DNA from: Rahnella sp. AA
GTDB taxonomy: Bacteria > Pseudomonadota > Gammaproteobacteria > Enterobacterales > Enterobacteriaceae
Direction: 5' to 3'
DNA: 64,000 nucleotides
NCBI RefSeq assembly: GCF_002834385.1
Contig: NZ_PITQ01000004.1
Coordinates: 124,001 to 188,000 of the forward strand
Shown here: positions 51,429 through 60,799 of the stretch, one piece after another
Numbering within the stretch: position 1 is the stretch's first letter
Layout: each line of letters starts with the position of its first letter
Translations under genes and position numbers: made by a program
The notes under the pieces: model-generated
Database searches by the model: none
Told to the model about the DNA's origin: nothing
Seen by the model: only the letters and a program-made list of their open reading frames with translations

Positions 51429-54269
51429 TTATGATTTACAATTATCCGGCATGTTCAGGGGCCACTGCCTCACACTACCTGCACCATACAGGACAGTCGT
51501 GCCACATTCTTTATCAACCCGCGCAAGTGGCTTTCCGGCCCTGTCGATCATCATCGACATCACCGGTGTTGAAACCACTGCGACTCCGCTATCAAATGGC
51601 GAAACGGCGCTGAATACCGGGGAAATGGCAAAATTGCCCTGCACGTCGACAAAACCATAATGGCCATTCGTTTTAGCGAAAGCCAGGCCATCCACAGGCA
51701 AGCCTAAATCCGCATAAGAAATGCTGTCAGCCGGTTTCCCCTGCCCGTTGATCCAGGTTTTTGTACCATCAGTACGCGTCAGAACAGCATGATCGTTGAC
51801 CATACGGCTGGAATGTCCTTGCACAGTCAGAACCAGTTTTCCCGTATTGTCGACATAGCGCGTTGAAGGCTCATTATCCTGCGGATCGTAGGACAATGAC
51901 CATGCGCTGGCTGGTGGCATAACCCATTTTCCATCAGGCATTGCCGCAACACGCACACCTTTATCATCAATCAGCTCATAGCCTGCAGACGTCGACCTCA
52001 AAGCACGCCCCTGCTCAAATGCAGACCCTTGAGTTTCTGCAACTGGCTGAATCTGCCACTCAGCTTGTGCCGATAAGTAGCCTTCTTGCGGTCTACGGGA
52101 TAATTTTACCCAGTCACCAAGCGCAGTGATACGAGTCTGTTGCTCGTGTAACTCAATATTTCCTTTCCCATCCAGAAGCCAGGATTGCCCAGCAGCGGAC
52201 GAGGCCAAAATACGCCCGTCGCTGAATTGCGTCACAGACAAACCTGCGGTTGGTTCGATTCTTGCCTTCGCATCATTACCGACGATTTCAGCCAGAACGC
52301 CAGACTCCGGCTGTTCAGGTAGTGCAGGCTGCGTGAGTAACCACAGAGCGGTATTTATACGCTTAGCCTTAGCATATTTTGCCCCGAGCACTGTTTGCCC
52401 ATTACTGCCGAGCACCCCCCATATACCTTCCGTAGTCTGGAATGCAGCAACCCCATCAGCATAACTGCTGACATCCTGATAAGACGGCGGGATAATCGTT
52501 TTCTGGCTGATAACATCAAAGATACCCCACGGCGCACCTTCGGCTGCTGTTTCCCGGTAACGGAACCAACCATTACCCAAAGATTCAAGTTCGAACACGT
52601 TCGGTAAATCATAATGCTTACCCGCGTGATCAAGCGCGGTTAATTTCCCATCCAGATAATCAAGCGCATAGCCTTGTACAAAAGGTGAGATGTTATCTTC
52701 CGTGAGAGGAATAATAATTTTACCCTGCGCATCTACAACACCGGTTCCATCCGCGGTCTTTACAATAAATTGTTCTATATCGCTGCTGCTGTCTGCAGGT
52801 TCAATATCTTGCCATTTACTGTCCAGTTGAAGTGAACCATCTGGGCGCAGAAAACCAGCTCCGCTTCTGTTGCCCTCAGACCCCGGACGGATCAGGGCCA
52901 GAGGCGATAGTGCAGTAGCAGCTTCGCTGTTCACGTTCAGCGGCTCAATGCGGCCGCCATCCAGGGCACTGATATTCTTCTGGTTGAGTAATGCCTTTCC
53001 TGCGGCATCGACAATATTGATCACAGATCCTTGTTCGTTCCGCAGCCACAAACGATGGTTGATGACTTCAGCGTTGGCAATTTGTGCCAACCAACCCACA
53101 TTTTGCATACCACCGATCATCGCACCAGAAGGTGCCACGATCGCATTGACCTTTTTCTGCTCCCCTTTAGTGGTAACTAAAAAATCACCGGTATTCTGCT
53201 CCCAGGGCTCACTGCCCACAGGCAACATAAGAGGTTGTTTGCGTCCGGGGGCATAAAGGGCCAGCCCATCTTTCATCGCCGGATTCAAAACGTAATCGCC
53301 TGCAACGCGCAAATTGGCGGCATCAGAATCGCTGAACGTGGCGATGACAGCCGCCGCATTATCTAATAGCCTGATTCCATCTGCTGTCTTTGCCAGCCAA
53401 AAAGCCCCCGTTTCTTCACTCACAGCCAAATATTTCTGTTCATCCTGCATCCCGTCAGCACGGATTAATGTTATTCCTTCGGCGCTTTTCGCGAGAGCCA
53501 CAAACGGATTATGAGGATCTAGCGTGATGCTGGCGTATTGAGGCTGAAGTCGCCAGGTGAGATTACCGTCCACAATGCCGTATCCTTTACTGGCATCGAA
53601 AGCGATGAACAAGTCGTTTGCGCCGAATGGCTCAACAATTTCCATTTTATCTGTCGCCACATGACGAACACCATCAGGTGAAAGTAGCACACTGCTAAAC
53701 GACAAACGCAACCGCGCCGGAACGCCGTCACTCAGGGATGCGTCATCGACTAACGCATCAAGAGCTTTACCAACCTGAACACCTTTACGGTCAATAATTT
53801 GTGGTTTCCCACCCGCAACCACAACTGCCAATCCTGATTCGGTAAAAGGCTGTACGCTGTCAAAAGTGGGCTTAATCAGCCAGTTTCCTGCCTGATCAAT
53901 AAACCCCCACTTGCCTTGTTGCATGGCTGCGGCGACACCCGAGTGATAGTCACCGACTAGCTCAAAAGCAGGTTTAATAACGAGCTGCCCCTGATTATCC
54001 AGAAACCCCCAACGTTCACTTGTTGCGTCAGCGGCGGGTAAAAGCACAGCCGCACGACCTTCGTGAACATCGCGGATACATAAATTCTGAACAGCAGGCA
54101 ACGCATCACGCGCTTGCATACCGGCTTGTGAAGCAGGGCTCAGGGATGAACATCCGACAGGTTCAGCGGCCGCTGCAGAAACTGCCAGCGCCAGAAAGGC
54201 CAGTGTGCCACTGGCTGCCAGTGCACAACGCACTGCGTTGCGTAGCCCTGAAGGCTTGCTGACTATCAT
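51429..54269 (-). CDS. Exported WG-repeat protein B (946 residues)
   Basis: A very large secreted protein. Residues ~1-35 are a signal peptide (cleavage after AAA). The mature part holds many degenerate WG repeats of ~40-50 residues with pattern (W/Y)G(F/I)xDxxGxxxIxPxF: RWGFLDNQG, KWGFIDQAG, GYGIVDG, GTGVVDAQG, PWGIFD, IWGVLGSNG, YELIDDKG, HYGFVDVQG. Exactly four cysteines remain after cleavage: C40 and C64 before the repeats, C922 and C944 at the very end. WG repeats are thought to form beta-rich, propeller-like or solenoid ligand-binding structures; function unknown. The ATG at 54269 shares one base with the upstream stop (TGATG) and has a strong GGAGG six bases before it. Confidence 0.85.
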   Translation of the reverse strand: MIVSKPSGLRNAVRCALAASGTLAFLALAVSAAAAEPVGCSSLSPASQAGMQARDALPAVQNLCIRDVHEGRAAVLLPAADATSERWGFLDNQGQLVIKPAFELVGDYHSGVAAAMQQGKWGFIDQAGNWLIKPTFDSVQPFTESGLAVVVAGGKPQIIDRKGVQVGKALDALVDDASLSDGVPARLRLSFSSVLLSPDGVRHVATDKMEIVEPFGANDLFIAFDASKGYGIVDGNLTWRLQPQYASITLDPHNPFVALAKSAEGITLIRADGMQDEQKYLAVSEETGAFWLAKTADGIRLLDNAAAVIATFSDSDAANLRVAGDYVLNPAMKDGLALYAPGRKQPLMLPVGSEPWEQNTGDFLVTTKGEQKKVNAIVAPSGAMIGGMQNVGWLAQIANAEVINHRLWLRNEQGSVINIVDAAGKALLNQKNISALDGGRIEPLNVNSEAATALSPLALIRPGSEGNRSGAGFLRPDGSLQLDSKWQDIEPADSSSDIEQFIVKTADGTGVVDAQGKIIIPLTEDNISPFVQGYALDYLDGKLTALDHAGKHYDLPNVFELESLGNGWFRYRETAAEGAPWGIFDVISQKTIIPPSYQDVSSYADGVAAFQTTEGIWGVLGSNGQTVLGAKYAKAKRINTALWLLTQPALPEQPESGVLAEIVGNDAKARIEPTAGLSVTQFSDGRILASSAAGQSWLLDGKGNIELHEQQTRITALGDWVKLSRRPQEGYLSAQAEWQIQPVAETQGSAFEQGRALRSTSAGYELIDDKGVRVAAMPDGKWVMPPASAWSLSYDPQDNEPSTRYVDNTGKLVLTVQGHSSRMVNDHAVLTRTDGTKTWINGQGKPADSISYADLGLPVDGLAFAKTNGHYGFVDVQGNFAISPVFSAVSPFDSGVAVVSTPVMSMMIDRAGKPLARVDKECGTTVLYGAGSVRQWPLNMPDNCKS

Positions 54270-57028
54270 CAATTACCTCCGGTGCTACATGCAGGTGCGT
54301 TGGCAGGCCAAAGATAAGCGCCTTTGGCATCCACAATGACACGCTGATTACATCGCACCTGAATTCTTGCCTGAACGGTACCGTCAGCATTAAGTAAGCT
54401 CACTGCCCCTTTGCCACCGGCCCAGGCATGTTTTTCGCTAAAATCATCCGCCCAATCGAATTTAGGCAAAATTGCGAAACGCCCGGTGGTATTGATATAA
54501 CCCAGCAGGTTTCCATAAGTGGATTTTTTCATTGCAGTGGCAAGATTATTACTCATTGCTCCGACCTGATCGAAATAAGAACCGATAAGCGTTTTGCCCT
54601 GTTGATCAACGAAGCCATATAAGCCTTTGTTATCACGTATCGGAATGACACCCGAACTGGCTTTATTTGCCAGCAGACTATCAAGCCCCGCGAAACGGTG
54701 GACTTCATTACCGTCGTTGTCGTACAGCACAGTCTCGCCGGTTGCATCATCATTCATTGCCAGCCGGGCCAGAGAATAAAGTGGTTGTGCCTGTTCAAAA
54801 CCATCTAGCGGAACGGCACCCTGTTCATTGATCAGCGTAGTACGTCCATCGCTCACAGCACGACTCAGATTGAGTGGAGCGATAAAATTAAACTCAGCGG
54901 TATAAAGTGGCTGAATTTGCCAATCACCCTGATTATTAATCGCGCCAAAATGAGGTGAGAAACTGAGCATGACCCAATCACCTGATATCGAACTTGAGGA
55001 TGAAGTAATTTCCTTGCTGACAGGGAAACGTCCCGCACTGTCAAGCAACGCCACCCCACCTTCCGAAGGTTGAACCAGCCAATGATTTTTCCCCACGGAC
55101 TGAGGTCTGGATAGCAAATCAGTCGCTAATATTTGGCCACTTTTAGCGCTATAAAGGCTGTAGTGGCTGGCAAGGGCCCCACGTTCACCTGGCTGATCAT
55201 TATCAGAAAGCGAGAATACGCCCTGCCCTAAATACTGGAATTTTCCGCTACGGTCAGGATCAGGTGCTACTGCCCATGTACCATTGACACCGATAACCCC
55301 CCACCCCGCATCAGCTTTCGCTAATGCATATCCATCGTTGAAAGATTCGACTTGAGTAAACTGAGGTACAGCCTTAATACTTTTGCTGGCAATGTCCCAA
55401 AGCCCCCAACGCTGCGCTTCTTTTTCACCGTCGGTGTAATACAGTAATCCCGAAGACAATCGCTGAGCGTTTTGCGCGATATTTGCCGGAACATCCACAA
55501 TATTGCCGTGGCGGTCTATCAAACGTCTTGCCTGAGTATCCCCGGTATCGTCAACAGCCCAGGTATAATCGCCACTAAACGGACTGATTTGGCTGAATAC
55601 CGGCTGAATAATCCATTTCCCCGCCGCATCAACTGCACCCACTTTTTTATTTTCAGTGTGGATGAGAAGAGGTGCCTCGGTTGTATCCTCTTCAACCGAG
55701 GCCCATTGAGGATCCGAAAGCACATTACCTTGAGAAGTCAGAATTGCCGGCGGTTTTGCCGCATCACTGGAAGTCAGCACTGCCCATGGCAGAGTGCTTT
55801 CCGCATCGCCTGCATCTGGCAAGATAGTCACATCATCGGTCATGACCGTCGTATCTAATGGTTTTAGTTGGTAATCTTTCAGAGCTGCGAGTGTGGCATC
55901 GCTAAGTAGCGCAACGCCGTTGTTATCATAAATTTGCACAACCTGTGGAGTCTTGCCCTCTGTCTGCATAATCCAAAGACGGTTGCCCTGACGCAGAACC
56001 TGCGGCTTATTCACTTTCAGGGAAACAATCTGATTGTCTGCCCCGATGAGGAGAATACCCTTACTCCCCGTTGCCAGCGTAGCCTTACCCCAGATAAGGA
56101 TGTTCTCAGACTCATCGGGGGGAATATCTTGTACTTTTTCCAGCTTATTGTTGAGTAACTGTTTGCTGTTGTCACTGCCTGTAACCAGCCAGCTTCCGGA
56201 TGCCAGCGGACGTACAGATTTATACTGTTCCTTATTGAGTGAAACACCCTGGCGATCAACAAATACCCAGACATTTTTTGTTTTCACCGCAACAACATCA
56301 CCACTGAGCTGTGGTTCATCTCGGGTTTTCAAGACCATCGGGTCAATATCCCAGGAACCATTTTCGTCCAGATACCCCCAGTATCCCTCATCAGCAGAAT
56401 CACGTTTCTTGGCTGGAATAAGCCCTGACTGAGGCAAATCAATGGTCATGACATCATCAGGTAAAGAAAGAGAACGGTTGGTAGCAGCATTCCACAGTGC
56501 CGGAGGCACCTGTGTCTGGACACTGGCCAGAGCCTTCCCCCTCACAAAGCCACTGCTATCAAGAGAAACGGCAAAAGGCAGCGTTTTAATCACAGCGCCT
56601 TTGCGATCAATCAGCGCCAGACGATTGTCTGTAACGACTAAAGCAGTGCCTTGGGCATTGAAATCTGTTGCACGGGTGAAGCGAGGTTCAATGACCCAGC
56701 TCCCTTTTTTATCGATATAACCGAACTGGCCGCCTTTTTTAGCGGCAGCCAGATCGTTGGCAAAACCTCGAACCTCACTGAAATCAGGTTTGATCGCCAT
56801 ATGCCCGGATATGTCTACATAACCCCATAAAGGCTCGCGGGAAAGCCCAACCAGGATGGGGGAAAGCCCTTGCTGGAAAGGCAACTGGCAATCTTTCGCC
56901 GTTTTTACATTGCTACATGCCCGTAACAGCGAGTCGTCCGCATGTACCGGCAAACTAAAAATAGCATTCAGAACCAGGGGTAATACACTGAAATTTCTGA
57001 CATATTTAAATTTTTCGGAGCAATTCAT
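54269..57028 (-). CDS. Exported WG-repeat protein A (919 residues)
   Basis: First gene of the WG-repeat pair. Signal peptide 1-30 (cleavage after VHA) and about ten WG units: LWGYVDISG, QFGYIDKKG, YWGYLDENG, VFVDRQG, KVGAVDAAG, RWGLWD, GWGVIGVNG, HFGAINNQG, LYGFVDQQG, LLGYINTTG. Mature cysteines are only C38, C47, C893 and C914, the same placement as in protein B. Parallel segments (GDWVMLS with GDWVKLS, WQIQP in both, and the C-terminal GAYLWPANAPAC with GSVRQWPLNMPDNC) show that the genes arose by tandem duplication. AAGGG lies seven bases upstream of the ATG. Function not recognised. Confidence 0.85.
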   Translation of the reverse strand: MNCSEKFKYVRNFSVLPLVLNAIFSLPVHADDSLLRACSNVKTAKDCQLPFQQGLSPILVGLSREPLWGYVDISGHMAIKPDFSEVRGFANDLAAAKKGGQFGYIDKKGSWVIEPRFTRATDFNAQGTALVVTDNRLALIDRKGAVIKTLPFAVSLDSSGFVRGKALASVQTQVPPALWNAATNRSLSLPDDVMTIDLPQSGLIPAKKRDSADEGYWGYLDENGSWDIDPMVLKTRDEPQLSGDVVAVKTKNVWVFVDRQGVSLNKEQYKSVRPLASGSWLVTGSDNSKQLLNNKLEKVQDIPPDESENILIWGKATLATGSKGILLIGADNQIVSLKVNKPQVLRQGNRLWIMQTEGKTPQVVQIYDNNGVALLSDATLAALKDYQLKPLDTTVMTDDVTILPDAGDAESTLPWAVLTSSDAAKPPAILTSQGNVLSDPQWASVEEDTTEAPLLIHTENKKVGAVDAAGKWIIQPVFSQISPFSGDYTWAVDDTGDTQARRLIDRHGNIVDVPANIAQNAQRLSSGLLYYTDGEKEAQRWGLWDIASKSIKAVPQFTQVESFNDGYALAKADAGWGVIGVNGTWAVAPDPDRSGKFQYLGQGVFSLSDNDQPGERGALASHYSLYSAKSGQILATDLLSRPQSVGKNHWLVQPSEGGVALLDSAGRFPVSKEITSSSSSISGDWVMLSFSPHFGAINNQGDWQIQPLYTAEFNFIAPLNLSRAVSDGRTTLINEQGAVPLDGFEQAQPLYSLARLAMNDDATGETVLYDNDGNEVHRFAGLDSLLANKASSGVIPIRDNKGLYGFVDQQGKTLIGSYFDQVGAMSNNLATAMKKSTYGNLLGYINTTGRFAILPKFDWADDFSEKHAWAGGKGAVSLLNADGTVQARIQVRCNQRVIVDAKGAYLWPANAPACSTGGN

Positions 57029-57542
57029 CCGATGCCCTTATAACTGGATAAAATAAGAAAGTGTAGCGCACGCTTTTTTTCATCACCCGCAAAAGGGCGC
57101 GTGAGACGGTAAAAATCCGATAATAATCAATTTCAAGCAAGCATACATACCATATGCCTATAGGGTGTCAGCTTGCGAAAGAAAAAGCAGCTAATTTATT
57201 ACTCTGTAACGAATGAATACACTTATTAAATGCAGAGAAAGATAATCTCAACATGTTACCATCGGATTTAATTTCCCACCTGCTGTTAACCTCATAACAA
57301 CACTCACGCTTTTCTTCTAAAAATCAGACCATTTTCTTTTACATATGCAAACGTGGTGAATAATTAACCTTCAGAAGATTCTTACAATATTTGATTAAAG
57401 TCATTATTCCCCCAGCTTTACTCTGGTTTTATAGCTTAAAGGACGTTGTGTGACCAAAATCACTCCCGGTCTGGGTGACGTAAAACCTGGCAGTGTTCGG
57501 TTGCCGCGTATTTCAGGTGCTTTATCTTATTTGGGGAAAGTC
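57029..57542. other. Intergenic region upstream of the WG-repeat operon and the DUF1883 gene
   Basis: 514 bases, AT-rich, holding divergent promoters. The frame of the DUF1883 gene is open upstream to an ATG-like GTG at 57450, but the family start is at 57543. No recognised operator, RNA or repeat was found. Confidence 0.5.
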
Positions 57543-57800
57543 ATGCCTATCGTTCGAGCCAGATTGAGTCTGTTTGGTGGCGACACTGTCGTCATCCATT
57601 GTTCAGAAAAATGCCACATTCATCTGATGTGTGAAAATGATGTTGAGCGAAAAGGACGTCACTCAGGTTTTGGCGATATTTTGACGGTCAATGATCAAAA
57701 TACTGCCTATGTCGGGATTCCTTACAAAGGCGTCTGGAATGTGCTTATAGATTCTCAATGCGACTCTTTGGAACATTCAATCAGCTACATGCCAGCCTGA
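57543..57800 (+). CDS. DUF1883-type small protein (85 residues)
   Basis: A short soluble protein. The arrangement MPIVRARLSLFGGDTVVIHC, then SEKCHIHLMCENDVERK, a Gly-containing turn, AYVGIPYKGVWNVLID and a final ISYMP strand fits the DUF1883 family, usually about 85-100 residues and all-beta, function unknown. The start at 57543 has GGGGAAAG directly upstream and agrees with the family length; the reading frame extends to 57450 but those residues have no counterpart. Divergent from the WG-repeat operon. Confidence 0.65.
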   Translation: MPIVRARLSLFGGDTVVIHCSEKCHIHLMCENDVERKGRHSGFGDILTVNDQNTAYVGIPYKGVWNVLIDSQCDSLEHSISYMPA

Positions 57801-58173
57801 TTACCTGCCGTCCCGCAACCGATACCGCCCATATTGCATCTAAGATGATGTCAGGCTGATGAAGAACATCGACCTGGCATTTCATTCCTGGCGTACTCCC
57901 CCGGCTAAATTTCGACATGCTTCAACGTTATAGATTACCCTTCCCTCCGTCTACGCTGAGAATCAAGAATTGCGTAATGTCATGTAAAAAATTTTCTTCG
58001 TTACATCAATTACATAATGTTATTAAATTGAACATTCCATAATTAAAAAAACCTCTTTTCTAACCTGATTAATTGATTGCCAGCCGTAATTTCCCATTGC
58101 ATTCTGTCCAGGGTAATGACGTGGTACCGGTCAACAAACCGGATTTCTTTCAGGCAAAAAATAGATCCTCATA
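57801..58173. other. Intergenic region before the M20 amidohydrolase gene
   Basis: 373 bases with no gene seen. The second half is AT-rich and likely holds the promoter of the amidohydrolase; CCGGT and ACCGG pair across six bases near 58128-58142. Nothing else recognised. Confidence 0.45.
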
Positions 58174-59352
58174 ATGAATAATAAATCACTTTGCACCATC
58201 GCTGACGTAGCTGACCTCGTTCCACAACTACGAGAAGTTCGCCAACACTTGCATCAACATCCTGAACTGTCTAACGAAGAATCAGCAACAGCCGCTTTGG
58301 TTGCTGAAAAATTACAAGCCTTGGGTTATCAGGTTACAACCGGCGTTGGGGGATATGGCGTCGTCGGCTCGATGAAGTTGGGAAAAAGTTCCCGTAGTAT
58401 TGGGATCCGCGCGGATATGGATGCACTGCCAATCACAGAGCAGACAGGTGTCAGTTATACCAGCCAGCACCCGGGGAAAATGCATGCTTGCGGCCATGAT
58501 GGCCACACAGCAATGTTGCTTGGGGCCGCAGAACAGCTTGCTCGTAGTAAAAACTTTTCCGGCACGGTAAATCTGATTTTCCAGCCGGCAGAGGAAATTG
58601 GTTTTAACAGCGGCGCCGAACGCATGCTGGAAGAGCAACTTTTTGAACGTTTCCCCTGTGATGCCGTCTATGGGTTACATAATCATCCAGGCTATCCCGT
58701 TGGTAAAATGATGTTCCGCTCAGGGCCATTTATGGCGGCGTGCGATACAGTGAATATTACTATCCATGGGAAAGGGGGGCATGCCGCACGTCCCCACATG
58801 ACTGTCGATCCTATTCTGGTTGCCAGCAGCTTAGTCGTAGCTTTGCAATCCGTAATTTCGCGGAATATCGACCCTAATGAGACGGCCGTAGTCACTATTG
58901 GGTCTATACATTCAGGACATGCCGCGAATGTTATCCCCGAAACAGCACGCCTTGAGATGAGTGTTCGCTCTTTCGATCAGGAAGTGCGTAAAACCCTCGA
59001 AAAACGCATTCGGATGCTGGTTGAAAATCATGCTGCTGGCTATGGTGCTCGTGCCGAAATTGATTATGTGCCGGGATACCCGGTGTTGGTAAATCATGAC
59101 AAGGAAACAGCATTCGCCCTAGCAGTGGCAAAAGAGCTTCTGGGTGAAGAAAACGTAGTAAATAACCTGCCACCTATTTCGGGCAGTGAAGACTTTGCGT
59201 ATTTCTTACAGCAAAAACCGGGGTGTTTTCTGCGCCTGGGTAATGGCGATAGCGCAGTTCTGCATAATCCGGCTTACAACTTTAACGATGAAAGCTTGGG
59301 GTTTGGCGCAGCATACTGGACACGCCTTGTTGAGCGATATCTGGTTGATTAA
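58174..59352 (+). CDS. M20-family metal-dependent amidohydrolase (hippurate/N-acyl-amino-acid hydrolase type)
   Basis: A 392-residue cytoplasmic enzyme of the M20D/AbgB-HipO group. GIRADMDALPITE (residues ~75-87), the di-metal motif MHACGHDGHTAMLLGAA, QPAEEIGFNSGAERML with the catalytic Glu pair, YGLHNHPGYPVG, and late SGSEDFAYF give a complete active site. The lid domain carries GKGGHAARPHMTVDPI. Expected to hydrolyse N-acyl amino acids or related amides; the exact substrate cannot be read from sequence. It stands alone with no transporter nearby. Confidence 0.9.
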   Translation: MNNKSLCTIADVADLVPQLREVRQHLHQHPELSNEESATAALVAEKLQALGYQVTTGVGGYGVVGSMKLGKSSRSIGIRADMDALPITEQTGVSYTSQHPGKMHACGHDGHTAMLLGAAEQLARSKNFSGTVNLIFQPAEEIGFNSGAERMLEEQLFERFPCDAVYGLHNHPGYPVGKMMFRSGPFMAACDTVNITIHGKGGHAARPHMTVDPILVASSLVVALQSVISRNIDPNETAVVTIGSIHSGHAANVIPETARLEMSVRSFDQEVRKTLEKRIRMLVENHAAGYGARAEIDYVPGYPVLVNHDKETAFALAVAKELLGEENVVNNLPPISGSEDFAYFLQQKPGCFLRLGNGDSAVLHNPAYNFNDESLGFGAAYWTRLVERYLVD

Positions 59353-59611
59353 GGGCTCAGAGCACTGATGGAAATACCCAGGATATACCTGCGTAATGAT
59401 GAAGGGGGTCTACTGAGTTACATCTGAATTGATTAATTGGCAACAGTCAAATTACTCATACCAGAAAATTCGGCATACAAATCTGACCTGAGGAATGCTC
59501 TGAACTTTGCGTGAAAGTAAATAGCGCTCCGGAGAGGTTACAAGTTGCAGGATAACCTTACTCAGGTTTGACATAAATCGACATTGAGTTTGTTACCTTT
59601 ATACCCGAAGA

Positions 59612-59708
59612 CGATAATTCTTCTCCTGTGTAAACCATGACCTGTCCTTCATGGTATGTAAGACCCTCGCATTACCCCTTTCAGCCCGCCCCGAGCGGGC
59701 TTTTTTTT
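59612..59708 (+). ncRNA. Candidate Hfq-type small RNA
   Basis: A roughly 85-97-base plus-strand unit with no reading frame. Possible promoters are TCGACA-16-TATACC (-10 at 59600-59605) or TTGTTA-17-GATAAT (-10 at 59613-59618). An internal hairpin ACCATGA/TCATGGT (59634-59640, 59649-59655) is followed by an unpaired pyrimidine-rich segment. It ends in a strong terminator AGCCCGC/GCGGGCT (59683-59689, 59695-59701) with seven more T. The unpaired part contains AAGACCCTCGC (59660-59670), which also occurs in E. coli RyhB as I remember it. I cannot name it. Confidence 0.55.
59683..59708 (+). terminator. Strong Rho-independent terminator upstream of adhP's 3' end
   Basis: AGCCCGC, CCCGA loop, GCGGGCT and a T8 tract on the plus strand only. 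It lies 330 bases after the M20 stop codon and most likely ends the candidate sRNA; on the minus strand there is no T run, so it does not serve adhP. Confidence 0.88.
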
Positions 59709-59785
59709 ATCTTCTGTTTTTATCCATAATATTATGAATGACGCCGCCACAGATCTACACAGCGTCACCGAATTTCACGGAGATC

Positions 59786-60799
59786 TTACTTGTGGGTAAA
59801 GTCGATTACCATTCTGCCTTTAATTTTACCCTGCTCCATTTCATGGAAAATCGTATTAATATCTGCCAGCGGGCGCTTGGTGACTTTTGGCACCACTTTG
59901 CCCTCTGCGGCGAACTGGAAAGCTTCAGCCAGATCTTCGCGCGTTCCCACCAGGGAACCAACTACCTGGATACCGTCCAATACCAGGCGTGGAATATTCA
60001 GGCTCATAGATTCTGGCGGTAAACCGACAGCAACAATACGTCCCCCTGCACGCATTGCATCGACTGCGGAGTTAAACGCCGATTTCGCCGTCGCCGTCAC
60101 CACTGCGGCATGCGCACCACCGACTTTCTCCTGAATAATTTTTGCTGCATCGTCGCTAAGCATATTGATGGTTAAATCAGCCCCCATTTGCGCGGCAAAT
60201 TCCAGCTGCTGATCGTTCACGTCAATAGCGATGACCTTGGCATTAAATACATTTTTAGCATATTGCAAGGCCAGGTTGCCGAGTCCACCCAGACCATAAA
60301 TCGCGATCCACTTGCCTGGCTGAATACCAGACACTTTTACTGCTTTGTAAGTTGTGACGCCAGCACAGGTCACACTGCTTGCTGCTGCAGATTCCAGTCC
60401 GTCCGGCACTTTCACCGCATAATCTGCTGACACGATGCATTCTTCTGCCATACCACCATCGATGGTATACCCGGCATTGACGACCTGGCGGCATAATGTT
60501 TCGTTGCCCGTTGTACAGTATTCACAGTGTCCGCATCCTTTATAGAACCAGGCCACACTGGCGCGATCTCCGACTTTCAACGAAGTCACTCCGGGACCTA
60601 TTTTCTTAACAATGCCAATACCTTCATGACCGAGGATCACACCCGTTTTGTCACCAAAATCGCCATTTTTAACATGCAAATCTGTATGACAAACACCGCA
60701 ACACTCCATCGTTAAAAGTGCTTCACCATGCTCTAATGCACGCAACGTTTTTTCGACGACACCCACAGAGTGGTCTTTATTAACAACAGCAGCTTTCAT
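59786..60799 (-). CDS. adhP: Zinc-dependent alcohol dehydrogenase AdhP
   Basis: A 337-residue medium-chain dehydrogenase that interconverts ethanol (and other primary alcohols) and aldehyde with NAD. Catalytic zinc ligands are Cys37-His38 (CCGVCHTD) and His58-Glu59 (LGHEG); the structural zinc loop [16 protein letters not shown] is near 89-104; the Rossmann motif is [18 protein letters not shown] at 60799 has GAGGA eight bases upstream and matches E. coli AdhP; a longer frame to 60886 is not supported. Confidence 0.95.
   Translation of the reverse strand: MKAAVVNKDHSVGVVEKTLRALEHGEALLTMECCGVCHTDLHVKNGDFGDKTGVILGHEGIGIVKKIGPGVTSLKVGDRASVAWFYKGCGHCEYCTTGNETLCRQVVNAGYTIDGGMAEECIVSADYAVKVPDGLESAAASSVTCAGVTTYKAVKVSGIQPGKWIAIYGLGGLGNLALQYAKNVFNAKVIAIDVNDQQLEFAAQMGADLTINMLSDDAAKIIQEKVGGAHAAVVTATAKSAFNSAVDAMRAGGRIVAVGLPPESMSLNIPRLVLDGIQVVGSLVGTREDLAEAFQFAAEGKVVPKVTKRPLADINTIFHEMEQGKIKGRMVIDFTHK

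Larger units (their letters stand above)
59353..59785. other. Intergenic region between the M20 gene and adhP
   Basis: 433 bases without a protein gene. Its right part carries the candidate sRNA described separately. The left part (59353-59560) shows nothing recognisable. Confidence 0.5.

Noticed and set aside
59568-59581. FNR-like site TTGAC-N4-ATCGA upstream of the candidate sRNA
   Set aside because: Two mismatches in the essential half-sites and wrong distance to either possible -10.
59660-59670. RyhB homology from the shared string AAGACCCTCGC
   Set aside because: The conserved RyhB pairing core and Fur-controlled promoter are absent; a single 11-base match recalled from memory is not enough to name the RNA.
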